In this document: positions 27,999-36,809 of the stretch, one piece after another
How positions within the stretch are numbered: the first letter of the stretch is position 1
Layout: every line of letters starts with the position of its first letter
NCBI RefSeq assembly: GCF_008629685.1
Contig: NZ_VWSF01000024.1
Location: 30,115 to 94,114 of the forward strand
Length of the DNA: 64,000 nt
Direction of reading: 5' to 3'
DNA from: Adhaeribacter rhizoryzae
GTDB lineage: Bacteria > Bacteroidota > Bacteroidia > Cytophagales > Hymenobacteraceae
The notes under the pieces: model-generated
Told to the model about the DNA's origin: nothing
What the model saw: the letters and a program-made list of their open reading frames with translations, nothing else
The model's database searches: none
Position numbers and translations under genes: made by a program

Positions 27999-29537
27999 AT
28001 GAAAAGCTCCTATATCCTGGCCATCGACCAGGGCACCAGCAGTACCAAGTCCTTAGTATTCGATGCGGAAGGGAAAGTGGTGGCGCGGGGTTCCGAACCG
28101 TTGAGAACGCTTTATTCAGAAGGTGGGCACGTAGAGCAGCAGCCCGAAGAAATTTATCAAAACGTATTGCAATCGGTAACGCAATGCTTAGCTGAATTTA
28201 CTTCTAAAGGGGAGGATTTAAAAAATATTCAGGCTATTGGTATTTCTAACCAGCGCGAGACTTTTGTGGTTTGGGACGAAACCGGAACGCCTTTATACAA
28301 TGCCGTGGTGTGGCAATGCAAACGTTCTATTAGTATTTGTGAGCGGCTAAGCCAGGAAGGTTTAAACGAAACCGTAAGACAAAAAACCGGGTTAATAATT
28401 GATCCTTATTTTTCCGGGACTAAACTAATCTGGCTTTACGAAAATATTGTTCCCGTCCGGGAAGCCATAGATGCCGGTAAAGCCTATTTCGGCACCATAG
28501 ATACCTGGCTGCTTTATAAACTGACAAATGGCAAAAGTTATTTAACCGATTACACCAACGCCTCGCGTACCCTGTTTTTTAATTTACACGACCTTTCCTG
28601 GGACCAGGGTTTATTGGCGCAGTTTGGGCTTTTCCGCCTGAATCTGCCCGAACCCAAACCATCCGCGGCTTTCTTCGGAGAAACCGATTTTGGCGGCTTA
28701 TTGCCGGAACCGGTAAATATTACCGGCATAATCGGCGATTCGCACGCGGCAGCTTTTGGTGAAGGTTGTTTTGTACCCGGCACTGCCAAAGCCACCATGG
28801 GTACGGGTTCTTCTATTATGATGAACATCGGCGACAGTCCGAAGCCCTCGGGCCGGGGCATGATTACGACTATTTGCTGGAGTACCGAAGCGCGGGTAGA
28901 TTATGCCCTGGAAGGCGTAATTGTGACCTGCGGCGCCACCATTGAGTGGCTGAAAAACGAGTTGGGACTATTAACCGATAGCCGGCAAACCGAAGCCATG
29001 GCGCAAGCGGTGCCGGATAATAACGGCGTTTACCTGGTGCCGGCTTTTAGCGGATTGGGCGCCCCGCATTGGGATATGAGCCGCAAAGCCTCCATTACGG
29101 GGCTTACTTTCGATTGTAATAAAAACCACATTGTAAGAGCCGCGCTGGAGTCTATTCCATACCAGATTAAAGATGTGATTCAGGCGATGGAACTGGATGC
29201 CGGCATTGATTTGGCCGCTCTAATGGTAGATGGTGGTATTACCGCTAATAATTTTGTAGTTCAGTTTCTCGCTGATTTACTGGAAAAACCAGTGGTAAAA
29301 ATAGGAATGCCGGAGGTATCGGCACTGGGAGCAGCGTATTTAGCCGGATTAAAAGAGGGTATTTTTCAGAATATCCAACACTTAAAAACGCTTAATGCCA
29401 TCAAAACCCAGGTCAACCCGGGCGAAAAGCAGCCCCAAGTGGAAAAATATTACCTGGGCTGGCAAAAGGCGGTGGGCAGCTCCTCTGCTGCAAACCCTAA
29501 ACGGGAGATTATGACAGAACCAGCTTTGGTTAAGTAA
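27999..29537 (+). CDS. FGGY-family carbohydrate kinase, glycerol-kinase-like, candidate apulose kinase
   Basis: A 512-residue cytoplasmic kinase. ILAIDQGTSSTKSLVFD at the N-terminus is the phosphate-binding motif of FGGY kinases; ISNQRETFVVWD and IIGDSHAAAFGEGC (with the catalytic Asp) follow, then ATMGTGSSIMMN and the adenosine motif MVDGGITANNFVVQ. The sequence style is nearer to glycerol kinase than to xylulokinase, but an adjacent glpF or glpD is missing, while a pentose importer and isomerase lie upstream, so a ketopentose such as apulose is a likelier substrate. It is 371 bp from the permease and separated from it by repeats, so it may have its own promoter. A terminator follows at once. 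Confidence 0.82.
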   Translation: MKSSYILAIDQGTSSTKSLVFDAEGKVVARGSEPLRTLYSEGGHVEQQPEEIYQNVLQSVTQCLAEFTSKGEDLKNIQAIGISNQRETFVVWDETGTPLYNAVVWQCKRSISICERLSQEGLNETVRQKTGLIIDPYFSGTKLIWLYENIVPVREAIDAGKAYFGTIDTWLLYKLTNGKSYLTDYTNASRTLFFNLHDLSWDQGLLAQFGLFRLNLPEPKPSAAFFGETDFGGLLPEPVNITGIIGDSHAAAFGEGCFVPGTAKATMGTGSSIMMNIGDSPKPSGRGMITTICWSTEARVDYALEGVIVTCGATIEWLKNELGLLTDSRQTEAMAQAVPDNNGVYLVPAFSGLGAPHWDMSRKASITGLTFDCNKNHIVRAALESIPYQIKDVIQAMELDAGIDLAALMVDGGITANNFVVQFLADLLEKPVVKIGMPEVSALGAAYLAGLKEGIFQNIQHLKTLNAIKTQVNPGEKQPQVEKYYLGWQKAVGSSSAANPKREIMTEPALVK

Positions 29538-29558
29538 AGATATTAAGCGTGCTCCAAA

Positions 29559-29590
29559 ACAAAAATGCCCGGATTTCCGGGTATTTTTGG
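29559..29590 (+). terminator. rho-independent terminator after the FGGY kinase
   Basis: Arms AAAAATGCCCGG and CCGGGTATTTTT around a 4-base ATTT loop, followed by GG TTT, 21 bp beyond the kinase stop. It closes the DeoR-led cluster. Confidence 0.85.
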
Positions 29591-29637
29591 TTTAAAAACT
29601 TAAGAAACTAAAGTAATTGTTCTTAATTTATACCTAT

Positions 29638-29762
29638 CGCCAGCGTCTCGCTGGTGAGGATTTCTGCCGGCCTCTGGCTGCTTATAATCAACATGGCTTA
29701 ATATTGTGCACTAACAATAGCGGCCAGAGGCCGGAAAAAGAAGACACGGGCGAGGACGCCCG
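29638..29762. repeat. intergenic palindromic element, family D
   Basis: Three nested hairpins: CGCCAGCG-TCT-CGCTGGTG (29638-29656), long arms CCGGCCTCTGGC / GCCAGAGGCCGG (29667-29678 and 29723-29734) and GGGCG-AGGA-CGCCC (29748-29761). Only one copy is visible here, but its GC-rich stacked-hairpin design resembles the other interspersed elements. A short open frame through it is not a gene. Confidence 0.6.
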
Positions 29763-29823
29763 CGCCATATACTCTCCGATGCTTCACTGCCTCAAGCGCA
29801 GAACTGAAGTAATATAGGTGTTA

Positions 29824-31866
29824 TTACCGGCTCAAAGGCATCCAAACCGACATTTCGGAATGACCGCGGTTACCCCAGGTGTAGTAGGGTACGAGTTTTA
29901 TCTGGGTGGTCTTGTTTTCTTTAGAAACTTCTTTGTACAATTGGTTTGTCCAGTTGCCGGTTTGCACCAGTTTGGCCGTGCCTTCCAAACTTATTACGTC
30001 GCTGTTCTGGATTTTGGTTAATTTGGGGATGAGCTGAATATCGGCCGGAATGCTGACATTGAAAATATCCTGGCTACCCATATCTACCGATTCCACGCAA
30101 TAAACGACGGGTCCGCGTTTTACGGCTACCTGGTTGCGGGTTTCTTCAACCAGCGGGTTTGCTTCAAATAATTTTACTTCCATGGGCAGTGTTAATTCTA
30201 TTCTATCACCTTTTTTCCATTTGCCATTAAGTTCGGCGTATTCGCCGGCAGTTAATTTGGCTTGGGTATAAGGTTTGCCGTTCACTAATATTTTGGCGCC
30301 ATTGGCCCAGCCCGGTATCCGCATAAACAGTGAGAATGCTTTATTCGGCACCTGATCCAGGTTTACTTTAATATTACCGTCCCAGGGGTAATTGGTTTCC
30401 TGGGTCAGTTTTACCACCGAGCCGTCTTTAAGTTTGGTGTCGAGGGTATTACCGCCGTACAGGTTAAAATAAATCCCTTTATCCGATGTGCTATAGGCGT
30501 AATTATTCAACTCCGCAATGGTGCGCACCACGTTGGGTGGGCAGCAATTAGATTTTTTAATATAGCCCACCCGATCTTTAGACCACCGCTGGCTAAAAGG
30601 TAGCTCATCGGAAAAACTTAGTGGGTTGGTGTATAAAAATTTGGTGCCATCGAGGCTAATACCCGACAAAACGCTGTTGTATAAGGCCAATTCCATTACA
30701 TCCGTGTATTTGGCCTCGCCTGTTAGTTGCAGCATGCGCCAGTTCCAAAGCACATTACCAATATTGGCGCAGGTTTCGTTGTGGGCGGTTAAGTTGGGTA
30801 GCTGGTAATCGCGGCCGTAGGCCTGGTGCACTTTCTGGACGGTATCGGGTTTGTAAGCGGTACCATCCGGCGATACGCCATCGTACAGCGAGCCCGTAGC
30901 GCCGGTAACGTACATTTTCCGGTTCACCACGTCGTTCCACATCAAATCCAGCGTCGACAACAAGGTTTTGTCCCCGGTTTCGGCGTAAACATCGGCTACG
31001 CCGGCGAATAAATAATTGGCCCGTACGGCGTGGCCCGAAACTTTTTTCATGTCCCGGAACGGGATACGATCCTGGTTGTCGTCGGTGCCAATATCGCCGG
31101 CATGTCCGCGGATATCAATTAGTTTTTTTACCAGTTCTAAATATTTGGGGTCGCGGGTGGTGCGATACATTTCTACTACGCCCATGTAGTGCGAGGGGCA
31201 AATGGCATTCCGGGCATATTCCGGCGAAGCATTTTTGTAAAAGTTGTACAGGTAATCGGTGGCTTTTTTGGCTACGTCCAGGAAAGAGGTTTTGCCGGTG
31301 GCCCGGTAATGCACACAGGCGGCCGTCATGAGGTGCCCAAAGTTATAGGCTTCAAAAAGCAACTTATCCTGCTGTACCTTGGCTTCAGCCGATTGCGATC
31401 TTTCCTTAATAATAACCGGCGTATGCAGGTAACCATCGGCCCGCTGGGCTTTGGCCATTACCGCAATGCTCTGGTCCATGAGCTGGTTCAGTTTTTCGTC
31501 CTTCGTAACGGCGTAGGCGGCCGCTACCGATTCAAAAACTTTATAAAAATCACCGTCGTGAAAGGAGGGGCCGGTGTGGGCCCCCTTTTCCAAACCGGCG
31601 GCTATCTCAAAATTCCGGAAGGCGTGGCTGATTTCGGGGTCTTTGTAAATCCGCACAATATTAGGCACCATGGTTTCTTTGCACACCTGAAACCGCTCGG
31701 CCCAGAAACCTTTGGTCCAGGCCACATCATCCATATCCACGTTGCGTAACTGCGCATAAGGACTTTTGGAATTATTTAGCAGGCCTTTGTTCTGGGCCAG
31801 CATGTTTTTCTGGGGCAATAGGGCTCCCGAAATAGCCAAAAGCAGCAGGCGGAATGATTTATTCAT
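29824..31866 (-). CDS. secreted GH127-family glycoside hydrolase (beta-L-arabinofuranosidase or aceric-acid hydrolase type)
   Basis: A 680-residue exported enzyme with signal peptide (cleavage near LAQN, residue 24). The (alpha/alpha)6 barrel carries NETCANIGN (Glu364, Cys366) and SNCCPPNVVR (Cys441, Cys442), the Glu/Cys3 zinc site and nucleophile cysteine of GH127. A beta-sandwich with VKRGPVVYCVESVD follows. Characterised GH127 members remove beta-L-arabinofuranose, and one Bacteroides member releases aceric acid from RG-II. It is the last gene of the minus-strand set, 174 bp after the symporter gene, and has an inverted repeat in its leader, so it may be expressed both with and without the upstream genes. 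Confidence 0.85.
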   Translation of the reverse strand: MNKSFRLLLLAISGALLPQKNMLAQNKGLLNNSKSPYAQLRNVDMDDVAWTKGFWAERFQVCKETMVPNIVRIYKDPEISHAFRNFEIAAGLEKGAHTGPSFHDGDFYKVFESVAAAYAVTKDEKLNQLMDQSIAVMAKAQRADGYLHTPVIIKERSQSAEAKVQQDKLLFEAYNFGHLMTAACVHYRATGKTSFLDVAKKATDYLYNFYKNASPEYARNAICPSHYMGVVEMYRTTRDPKYLELVKKLIDIRGHAGDIGTDDNQDRIPFRDMKKVSGHAVRANYLFAGVADVYAETGDKTLLSTLDLMWNDVVNRKMYVTGATGSLYDGVSPDGTAYKPDTVQKVHQAYGRDYQLPNLTAHNETCANIGNVLWNWRMLQLTGEAKYTDVMELALYNSVLSGISLDGTKFLYTNPLSFSDELPFSQRWSKDRVGYIKKSNCCPPNVVRTIAELNNYAYSTSDKGIYFNLYGGNTLDTKLKDGSVVKLTQETNYPWDGNIKVNLDQVPNKAFSLFMRIPGWANGAKILVNGKPYTQAKLTAGEYAELNGKWKKGDRIELTLPMEVKLFEANPLVEETRNQVAVKRGPVVYCVESVDMGSQDIFNVSIPADIQLIPKLTKIQNSDVISLEGTAKLVQTGNWTNQLYKEVSKENKTTQIKLVPYYTWGNRGHSEMSVWMPLSR

Positions 31867-31908
31867 AAGTCAGGAAAGTTAAAAACAAGTGGTGGCGAAT
31901 AGGATTTA

Positions 31909-31980
31909 AGAATATTTTGCTAGTTAAACCCTAATTTATATATAAATATTAAATTTATAAAAGAATAAACAAAATATTCT
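31909..31980. promoter_or_regulatory. inverted repeat in the GH127 leader
   Basis: Perfect arms AGAATATTTTG (31909-31919) and CAAAATATTCT (31970-31980) flank an AT-only core with the palindrome ATTTATATATAAAT. It could be an attenuator, a weak terminator after the symporter gene or a protein-binding site. Confidence 0.4.
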
Positions 31981-32040
31981 ACTGAGTGGCCTAAAAAATT
32001 GGATGTAATTTGTTTTGAATGGTTTATCCTGGTTGCTAGC

Positions 32041-33636
32041 TTATTGTGCCACCACTTCTTTATTTGCCAGCATTGCTTTCTTTTCAGCCCGGCGATTTTT
32101 CAGCCAGCCACTATACAGCAGGTTTCTATCCAGTACCGGTTTGGGAAAGAACAGGCTAGCCACATAACCCACGCCAATTACAATCAGATGACTGTAAACG
32201 CCCAACATGTATTTATGATGGGTAAAGTTATATGAGCCAAGGTCCAGTAGCAGAGATTTATTGGCACCAATACCAATTTCGGTAGATGATAAAAAAGCGT
32301 AGGCCGTAAACAGCACACAAACCAGGATGCCAATGTTTAGGCCTTGTTGGTTAGCCCGGGCGGAGAAAAGGCCCAACAGGAAAATACCCACAATTCCGCC
32401 GGAGAAGATTGCATACAGCGTAAATATCATGCTCAAAACACCTTCGTCGCCGGCCATTAAATAAAGAGAAGCAATTAAAATCGCCACAATGCCCGAAACT
32501 ACTACCATCCATTTGCCGGCCCGCAGGTACTCTCTATCCGGACGATTAGGTCTGATTTTTTTGTAATAATCTTCAACACCAACGGCAGCTAAACAATTTA
32601 AATCAGCGCTTAAGCTGCAAACAGCGGCCGAAATCATGGAAGCCAGGAGCAAACCTACAACGCCCACGGGTAGCTTAGTCATGATAAAATAAGGGAAAAC
32701 CGCTTCGGCCTTAATGCCAGCTGGTAAAGGTTGTTGCTGATAGTAAACAAATAAAGCCGTACCAATCAGCATAAACATGGTCCAGATAGGTACGGTAAGC
32801 AATATGCCAAGCAAAGAAGCCCGAATGGCAGATTTATCGGTTTTTGCGGTTAAATACCGCTGCACCACGGTTTGGTCGGTGCCGTATTTCTGAATGGCAT
32901 AAAAAGCGCCGTTTATGGCCATTACGGCAAAAGTAAGCCGGGTAAAATCAAGGTCATAAGGGCCAAAACCAGTACGTCCGTTTTCCTGGGCAATTTGCCA
33001 AACCGTAGCCGGACCACCCTCTACCGAGAAAACCAGAATACTTAAACAAACAATGCCGCTGCCAAACAGCATAAATCCCTGCAGCACATCGAGCCAGATG
33101 GCCGCTTCAATACCACCCAATAAAGTTAATAAAATGATTACTGCCCCTACTACCGAAATCACCAACAGGGTGTTGGCCCCAATCATGTTATTTAAAGCCA
33201 GTGCCAATAGGTAAAAAACAGTACCCATAGAAGAAAACTGGCGGAGCACAAAGCCAAAGGAACTGTAATACCGGGCAAAGGCTCCAAAGCGTTTTTCGAA
33301 ATATTCGTAAGTGCTTAAGCCTATTACCCGGCGATAAAGCGGCACAATAAACCAGATGGTACCTAATAATACGATTGGCACCATTAAGCCCTGCACCAGT
33401 AAAATCCAATTAGAGGAATAACCGGTGCCGGGATAAGCCAGAAATGTTACACTGCTGATTAAGGTTGCTAGTAAAGACAAACCAATGGCCCAGGAAGGAA
33501 TATTGCCGTTGGCCGCAAAGTAGGTCTGGGTAGTTTTTTGTTTCCGGGCAAATCGCAAACCAAAATATAGCGATACGACCAGGAAAAGAAGAATAATGAG
33601 GTAATCCAGGAAATGTAAGGTGGCGGTGGTGGTCAT
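32041..33636 (-). CDS. sodium:solute symporter (SSS family)
   Basis: A 531-residue inner-membrane protein with about 13-14 membrane segments and the LeuT-type SSS fold. FLAYPGTGYSSNWILLVQGLMVP near the N-terminus, NGAFYAIQKYGTDQTVVQRYLTAK and SAAVCSLSADLNCLAAVGVEDYYK are typical of SSS transporters for sugars and sugar acids, including sialic acid and galactoside types. It starts 19 bp after the DUF1537 gene and lies in the aldolase/PdxA/kinase operon, so the substrate is presumably the 2-keto-3-deoxy sugar acid handled by those enzymes. Confidence 0.85.
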   Translation of the reverse strand: MTTTATLHFLDYLIILLFLVVSLYFGLRFARKQKTTQTYFAANGNIPSWAIGLSLLATLISSVTFLAYPGTGYSSNWILLVQGLMVPIVLLGTIWFIVPLYRRVIGLSTYEYFEKRFGAFARYYSSFGFVLRQFSSMGTVFYLLALALNNMIGANTLLVISVVGAVIILLTLLGGIEAAIWLDVLQGFMLFGSGIVCLSILVFSVEGGPATVWQIAQENGRTGFGPYDLDFTRLTFAVMAINGAFYAIQKYGTDQTVVQRYLTAKTDKSAIRASLLGILLTVPIWTMFMLIGTALFVYYQQQPLPAGIKAEAVFPYFIMTKLPVGVVGLLLASMISAAVCSLSADLNCLAAVGVEDYYKKIRPNRPDREYLRAGKWMVVVSGIVAILIASLYLMAGDEGVLSMIFTLYAIFSGGIVGIFLLGLFSARANQQGLNIGILVCVLFTAYAFLSSTEIGIGANKSLLLDLGSYNFTHHKYMLGVYSHLIVIGVGYVASLFFPKPVLDRNLLYSGWLKNRRAEKKAMLANKEVVAQ

Positions 33637-33655
33637 AGGTGTGGTGGTTGGGGTA

Positions 33656-34816
33656 TTATTTGAAGTTCCAGACGGTAGGTGGCCAATCGTAACTGCCGGG
33701 CTTAAGGGTAAGGTGCAGGTTTGGCAAGTCTGCTACCTGCATCCGGATGACGCCGGGAGCGAGTTCCTGCTGCGGATAAAACCGGTAGAAACCCAGCCGC
33801 TTAAATATTGCTGCCGCCGTTGAACCGCCTTCTAAATAAAGTTCTGCTAATCCAATCTGCTTAAAAACTTCTTGTACCGCTTGCCCCATTATTTCCCGGA
33901 GGGTTGCGGCATTAACTGGTATTTTGGCGGTGGTGTCGGGAGCAATGGCCAAAATTGCCCGGTTATGCTGTTGGATTAATGAAATAATTTCTTCAACCCA
34001 TTTTTTTACCTGCTCCTCAGAAATATTGGGTTCTATTAATAATTCTTGCGGCAAATAACTTACTGGCCCACCTCTGGCTTGTACCGCCTTAACCAAAGCT
34101 CGGCTTTTGGCAAAAGTGCTGCCGCAAACAAATAGAGCCGGCTTTTCCGGATTAAAGGATAAATTAGTGGTAGGCTCAATTGCTACGTAACCTTTTGCTT
34201 CCAGGAGCGCTGTAAAAAAGCCAGAAGCCCCGGCCAAAGCAGTTTCGTTGTCTAGGCTTTGCACCCAGGCTTTTAAATCATTTGCAGAGCTCACCTCTCC
34301 CACAATGATTCCGGATTCCGGCAGCGGTTGGTTATGGCTTTGTACTTTTACTACTTCATTTCCAAACTGCAAAATACTATCTACCTGCGAGGAAGTAAGG
34401 GGGAATTCAGGGTCCTGGGAAAAACTGCTCTGGTGAATCGGAATACCTTGTAAATAATAAATGCCATTGGTGATGGTCCGCCCCAAAGCCGGATTAGCCG
34501 GAACCAACAGGGCTCTTTGGAGATTGAGTGCCCGCATTTGGGCCTTTATTTCGGGTAGCACATGGCCTCGCAGCACCGAATCCATTTTTTTATAAATCAG
34601 CTCCGGTTTTAAGGGCAGCAATGCCCGTATTACCTGTTCCGTTTCCTTTTCGGCGGCCTCTTTCGGTTTAGAGCGGGAATCGGTAGAAATAATTAACAGG
34701 TCGGCCACTGTTTGGGCATTTACCTGGGTGCATATTTCTACCCTGAGGTTGTAGCGCAACCCGATACCTCCCAATTCGGCGGCCCCCGTTAAATCATCGG
34801 CTACAACGGCTATCAT
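33656..34816 (-). CDS. dtnK: four-carbon acid sugar kinase (DUF1537), candidate D-threonate/D-erythronate kinase
   Basis: A 386-residue DUF1537 kinase. It opens with VVADDLTGAAELG, the substrate loop of the D-threonate/D-erythronate kinase group, and has KKMDSVLRGH, PANPALGRT and the C-terminal nucleotide motif LEGGSTAAAIFKRLGF. Its first bases overlap the stop of the PdxA-like gene by 4 bp. Known DtnK enzymes form D-threonate 4-phosphate, which PdxA2 oxidises and decarboxylates to dihydroxyacetone phosphate; the paired genes here imply the same two steps. The gene symbol is by analogy. D-erythronate is the main alternative substrate. Confidence 0.72.
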   Translation of the reverse strand: MIAVVADDLTGAAELGGIGLRYNLRVEICTQVNAQTVADLLIISTDSRSKPKEAAEKETEQVIRALLPLKPELIYKKMDSVLRGHVLPEIKAQMRALNLQRALLVPANPALGRTITNGIYYLQGIPIHQSSFSQDPEFPLTSSQVDSILQFGNEVVKVQSHNQPLPESGIIVGEVSSANDLKAWVQSLDNETALAGASGFFTALLEAKGYVAIEPTTNLSFNPEKPALFVCGSTFAKSRALVKAVQARGGPVSYLPQELLIEPNISEEQVKKWVEEIISLIQQHNRAILAIAPDTTAKIPVNAATLREIMGQAVQEVFKQIGLAELYLEGGSTAAAIFKRLGFYRFYPQQELAPGVIRMQVADLPNLHLTLKPGSYDWPPTVWNFK

Positions 34817-35868
34817 TCCGAAACAGGAGCTGGCTGGGGCACTTTGTTACGGGCGAGCTGTACCGCCGATTCGATGGCCAGTACCATGGCATCGGGACTG
34901 GCAACGCCTTTACCGGCAATTTCAAAGGCCGTTCCGTGGTCAACCGAGGTTCGGATAATGGGTAAGCCCATAGTAATATTGACGCCTTTCACGCTGTCCA
35001 TCTGTTTTTTCTGGGCGTTCCACTTAAAGCCGGAGAGTTTAAACGGAATGTGGCCCTGGTCGTGGTACATGGCAACTACGCCGCCGTAATAGCCGGTGGC
35101 CGCTTTGGCAAACATGGTATCGGCCGGTACGGGCCCTTCCACATCGTAGCCCCGGCGTAAAGCTTCCTGTACGGCGGGCAATATTTCGGCATCGTCTTCA
35201 GTACCAAACAGGCCGGAGTCGCCGGCGTGCGGGTTCAGACCGGCAATGCCAATTTTAAGATTCGTTTCGCCTAACTGCTGCATACCCAGGTGCAGCAAAT
35301 CAACCACTTCCAGAATGCGCTCTTGCTTTACCAAATCGCAGGCCTGGCGCAATGAAACGTGGGTCGAAACGTGAATCACTTTCATGTTCTCTTCTACCAG
35401 CAGCATCGCGTATTTACGGGTACCGGTATAATGAGCGTAAATCTCGGTGTGGCCCGCAAAGTGGTGGCCCGCTTCGTTGATTGATTTTTTGTTGATGGGT
35501 CCGGTTACAGTGGCATCTATTTCTCCGGCTAGGGCCAAATCTATCACCTTTTTCACAGCCTCAAAAGAAGCATTCCCGGCCATAGCCGATATTTCGCCAA
35601 AGGTTAGTTGCGCCAGGTTTACATTCTGCAAATCCAGTACATCGGGTTCTCCAAATTTAAACTGGGCGGCCTGCACTTCCGAGACCACATTTATTTGGGC
35701 CTTTAAACCCAGTTTTTCGATTATCTGGTTAAAAACAGCGGCATCGCCCACCAATAAGGGCCGGCAAATAGCGTAAATATTTTCGTCCAGGAGAGCTTTA
35801 ATGGCGATTTCCGGACCAATGCTGGCCGGGTCGCCCATGGTAATTCCGATGATGGGTTTGTTAGACAT
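34813..35868 (-). CDS. pdxA2: PdxA2-type 4-phospho-acid-sugar dehydrogenase
   Basis: A 351-residue member of the PdxA family. ITMGDPASIGPEIAIKAL at the start, the metal histidines in HHFAGHTEIYAHYTG and AMYHDQGHIPFK, and GLNPHAGDSGLFGTED are all conserved. PdxA proper oxidises 4-hydroxythreonine 4-phosphate in vitamin B6 synthesis, but PdxA2 proteins paired with a DUF1537 kinase act on D-threonate or D-erythronate 4-phosphate, giving DHAP, CO2 and NADH. It overlaps the kinase gene by 4 bp and the aldolase gene by 8 bp, so the three are tightly coupled. No other B6 gene is nearby, which favours the catabolic role. Confidence 0.78.
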   Translation of the reverse strand: MSNKPIIGITMGDPASIGPEIAIKALLDENIYAICRPLLVGDAAVFNQIIEKLGLKAQINVVSEVQAAQFKFGEPDVLDLQNVNLAQLTFGEISAMAGNASFEAVKKVIDLALAGEIDATVTGPINKKSINEAGHHFAGHTEIYAHYTGTRKYAMLLVEENMKVIHVSTHVSLRQACDLVKQERILEVVDLLHLGMQQLGETNLKIGIAGLNPHAGDSGLFGTEDDAEILPAVQEALRRGYDVEGPVPADTMFAKAATGYYGGVVAMYHDQGHIPFKLSGFKWNAQKKQMDSVKGVNITMGLPIIRTSVDHGTAFEIAGKGVASPDAMVLAIESAVQLARNKVPQPAPVSE

Positions 35869-36802
35869 GTACTTGGAGGGTTTGGATGTTCATTTCTTCT
35901 TCGGTTAATAAGGCATAAAAATTCTGCCGTAACTGGTCAGCTTCCTGGCCGGATAATGGTTGGAGCGGCGGCATCATGTAGGGTTGGCAGAGGTTCACTT
36001 CCTGCATCAGCGTTTTCAGGGCCCATAAAGATTCGCCGAGGGTGCGGCCGGACTGGTATAGGTCACCCATCCGATCGGAGAGTTTCTGGAGTGCAAAAGC
36101 TTCTTCTCGGTTGCCCGACTGTACGGCCTGTACCATTTGGCGGTAAAGCCTTGGATGCAAATTGCCGGTACTGGGTACCAGGCCGTCGCTGCCATTAAAT
36201 AAGGCCTCGGCCGACTGCCCAATCCACCCTAAAAAATGGCTGAAATCCTGGCGGTTTGCCCATAAGGTCAGGGATTCCTGCAACCGTGCTTCATTGCGTT
36301 CCGAATCTTTGGTGCCCACTATATTTTCGTGGTAACTTAATTCTTCAATCAGTTGCGGCGGGATAGAATAGTGCGTGGTAGCAGGAATATTATAAATAAT
36401 TAACGGTCCTGGAATTTGATTGGCCAGTTGCTCGTAATATTTCTTCACCTGATTTTCCGTGAGGGGATAATAAGAGGGAAGGTGAGCCGCTACTACATCT
36501 ACGCCGGCGTCAAAGCAATATTTAGCCAGATCCACCGATTCGGTCAGGCAGTTAGAGGCAATGCCGCTGTATAGCATATCGCCCGGTTGCTTGAGCTTGC
36601 CAGCCAGTTGAATAAATTCCTTTTTCAGGTTTAATGGCAAAGAGGCCGCCTCCCCGGTAGTACCCATAATAAAAGGCATGGCTTCGTGCCGGCGAAGGTG
36701 ATTGAATATTTTTTCTACGGCTTCGGTATCCAGTTGGAGATTTTCTCTAAGCGGGGTTATGGTCGGGACGATTACGCCCTGGTATTTTTTATGCTGTTTC
36801 AT
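35861..36802 (-). CDS. DHDPS/NAL-family aldolase, candidate 3-deoxy-heptulosarate aldolase
   Basis: A 313-residue TIM-barrel class I aldolase. MGTTGEAASLP (Thr/Gly substrate loop at 46-56), the catalytic Tyr in IIYNIP (Tyr137) and the Schiff-base lysine in VGTKDSERN (Lys165) are all in place. The family cleaves or dehydrates 2-keto-3-deoxy acids through a pyruvate-lysine imine. It is not lysine-biosynthetic DapA: no dap genes are near and it lies in an acid-sugar operon, overlapping the PdxA2-like gene by 8 bp and 7 bp from the Fe-alcohol dehydrogenase gene. A C7 keto-deoxy diacid (DHA from RG-II) would give pyruvate and a four-carbon uronate, which fits the C4 kinase downstream. Confidence 0.75.
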   Translation of the reverse strand: MKQHKKYQGVIVPTITPLRENLQLDTEAVEKIFNHLRRHEAMPFIMGTTGEAASLPLNLKKEFIQLAGKLKQPGDMLYSGIASNCLTESVDLAKYCFDAGVDVVAAHLPSYYPLTENQVKKYYEQLANQIPGPLIIYNIPATTHYSIPPQLIEELSYHENIVGTKDSERNEARLQESLTLWANRQDFSHFLGWIGQSAEALFNGSDGLVPSTGNLHPRLYRQMVQAVQSGNREEAFALQKLSDRMGDLYQSGRTLGESLWALKTLMQEVNLCQPYMMPPLQPLSGQEADQLRQNFYALLTEEEMNIQTLQVHV

Positions 36803-36809
36803 CGGTTTT

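Noticed and set aside
29617..29817. 66-codon small protein after the kinase
   Set aside because: It runs through the stacked hairpins of element D and has no coding character.
34813..35868. PdxA of vitamin B6 synthesis
   Set aside because: Overlap with a DUF1537 kinase and an aldolase gene and absence of other B6 genes favour the catabolic PdxA2 role.
35861..36802. DapA of lysine synthesis
   Set aside because: Schiff-base lysine and tyrosine are shared across the family; the acid-sugar operon context does not fit lysine synthesis.
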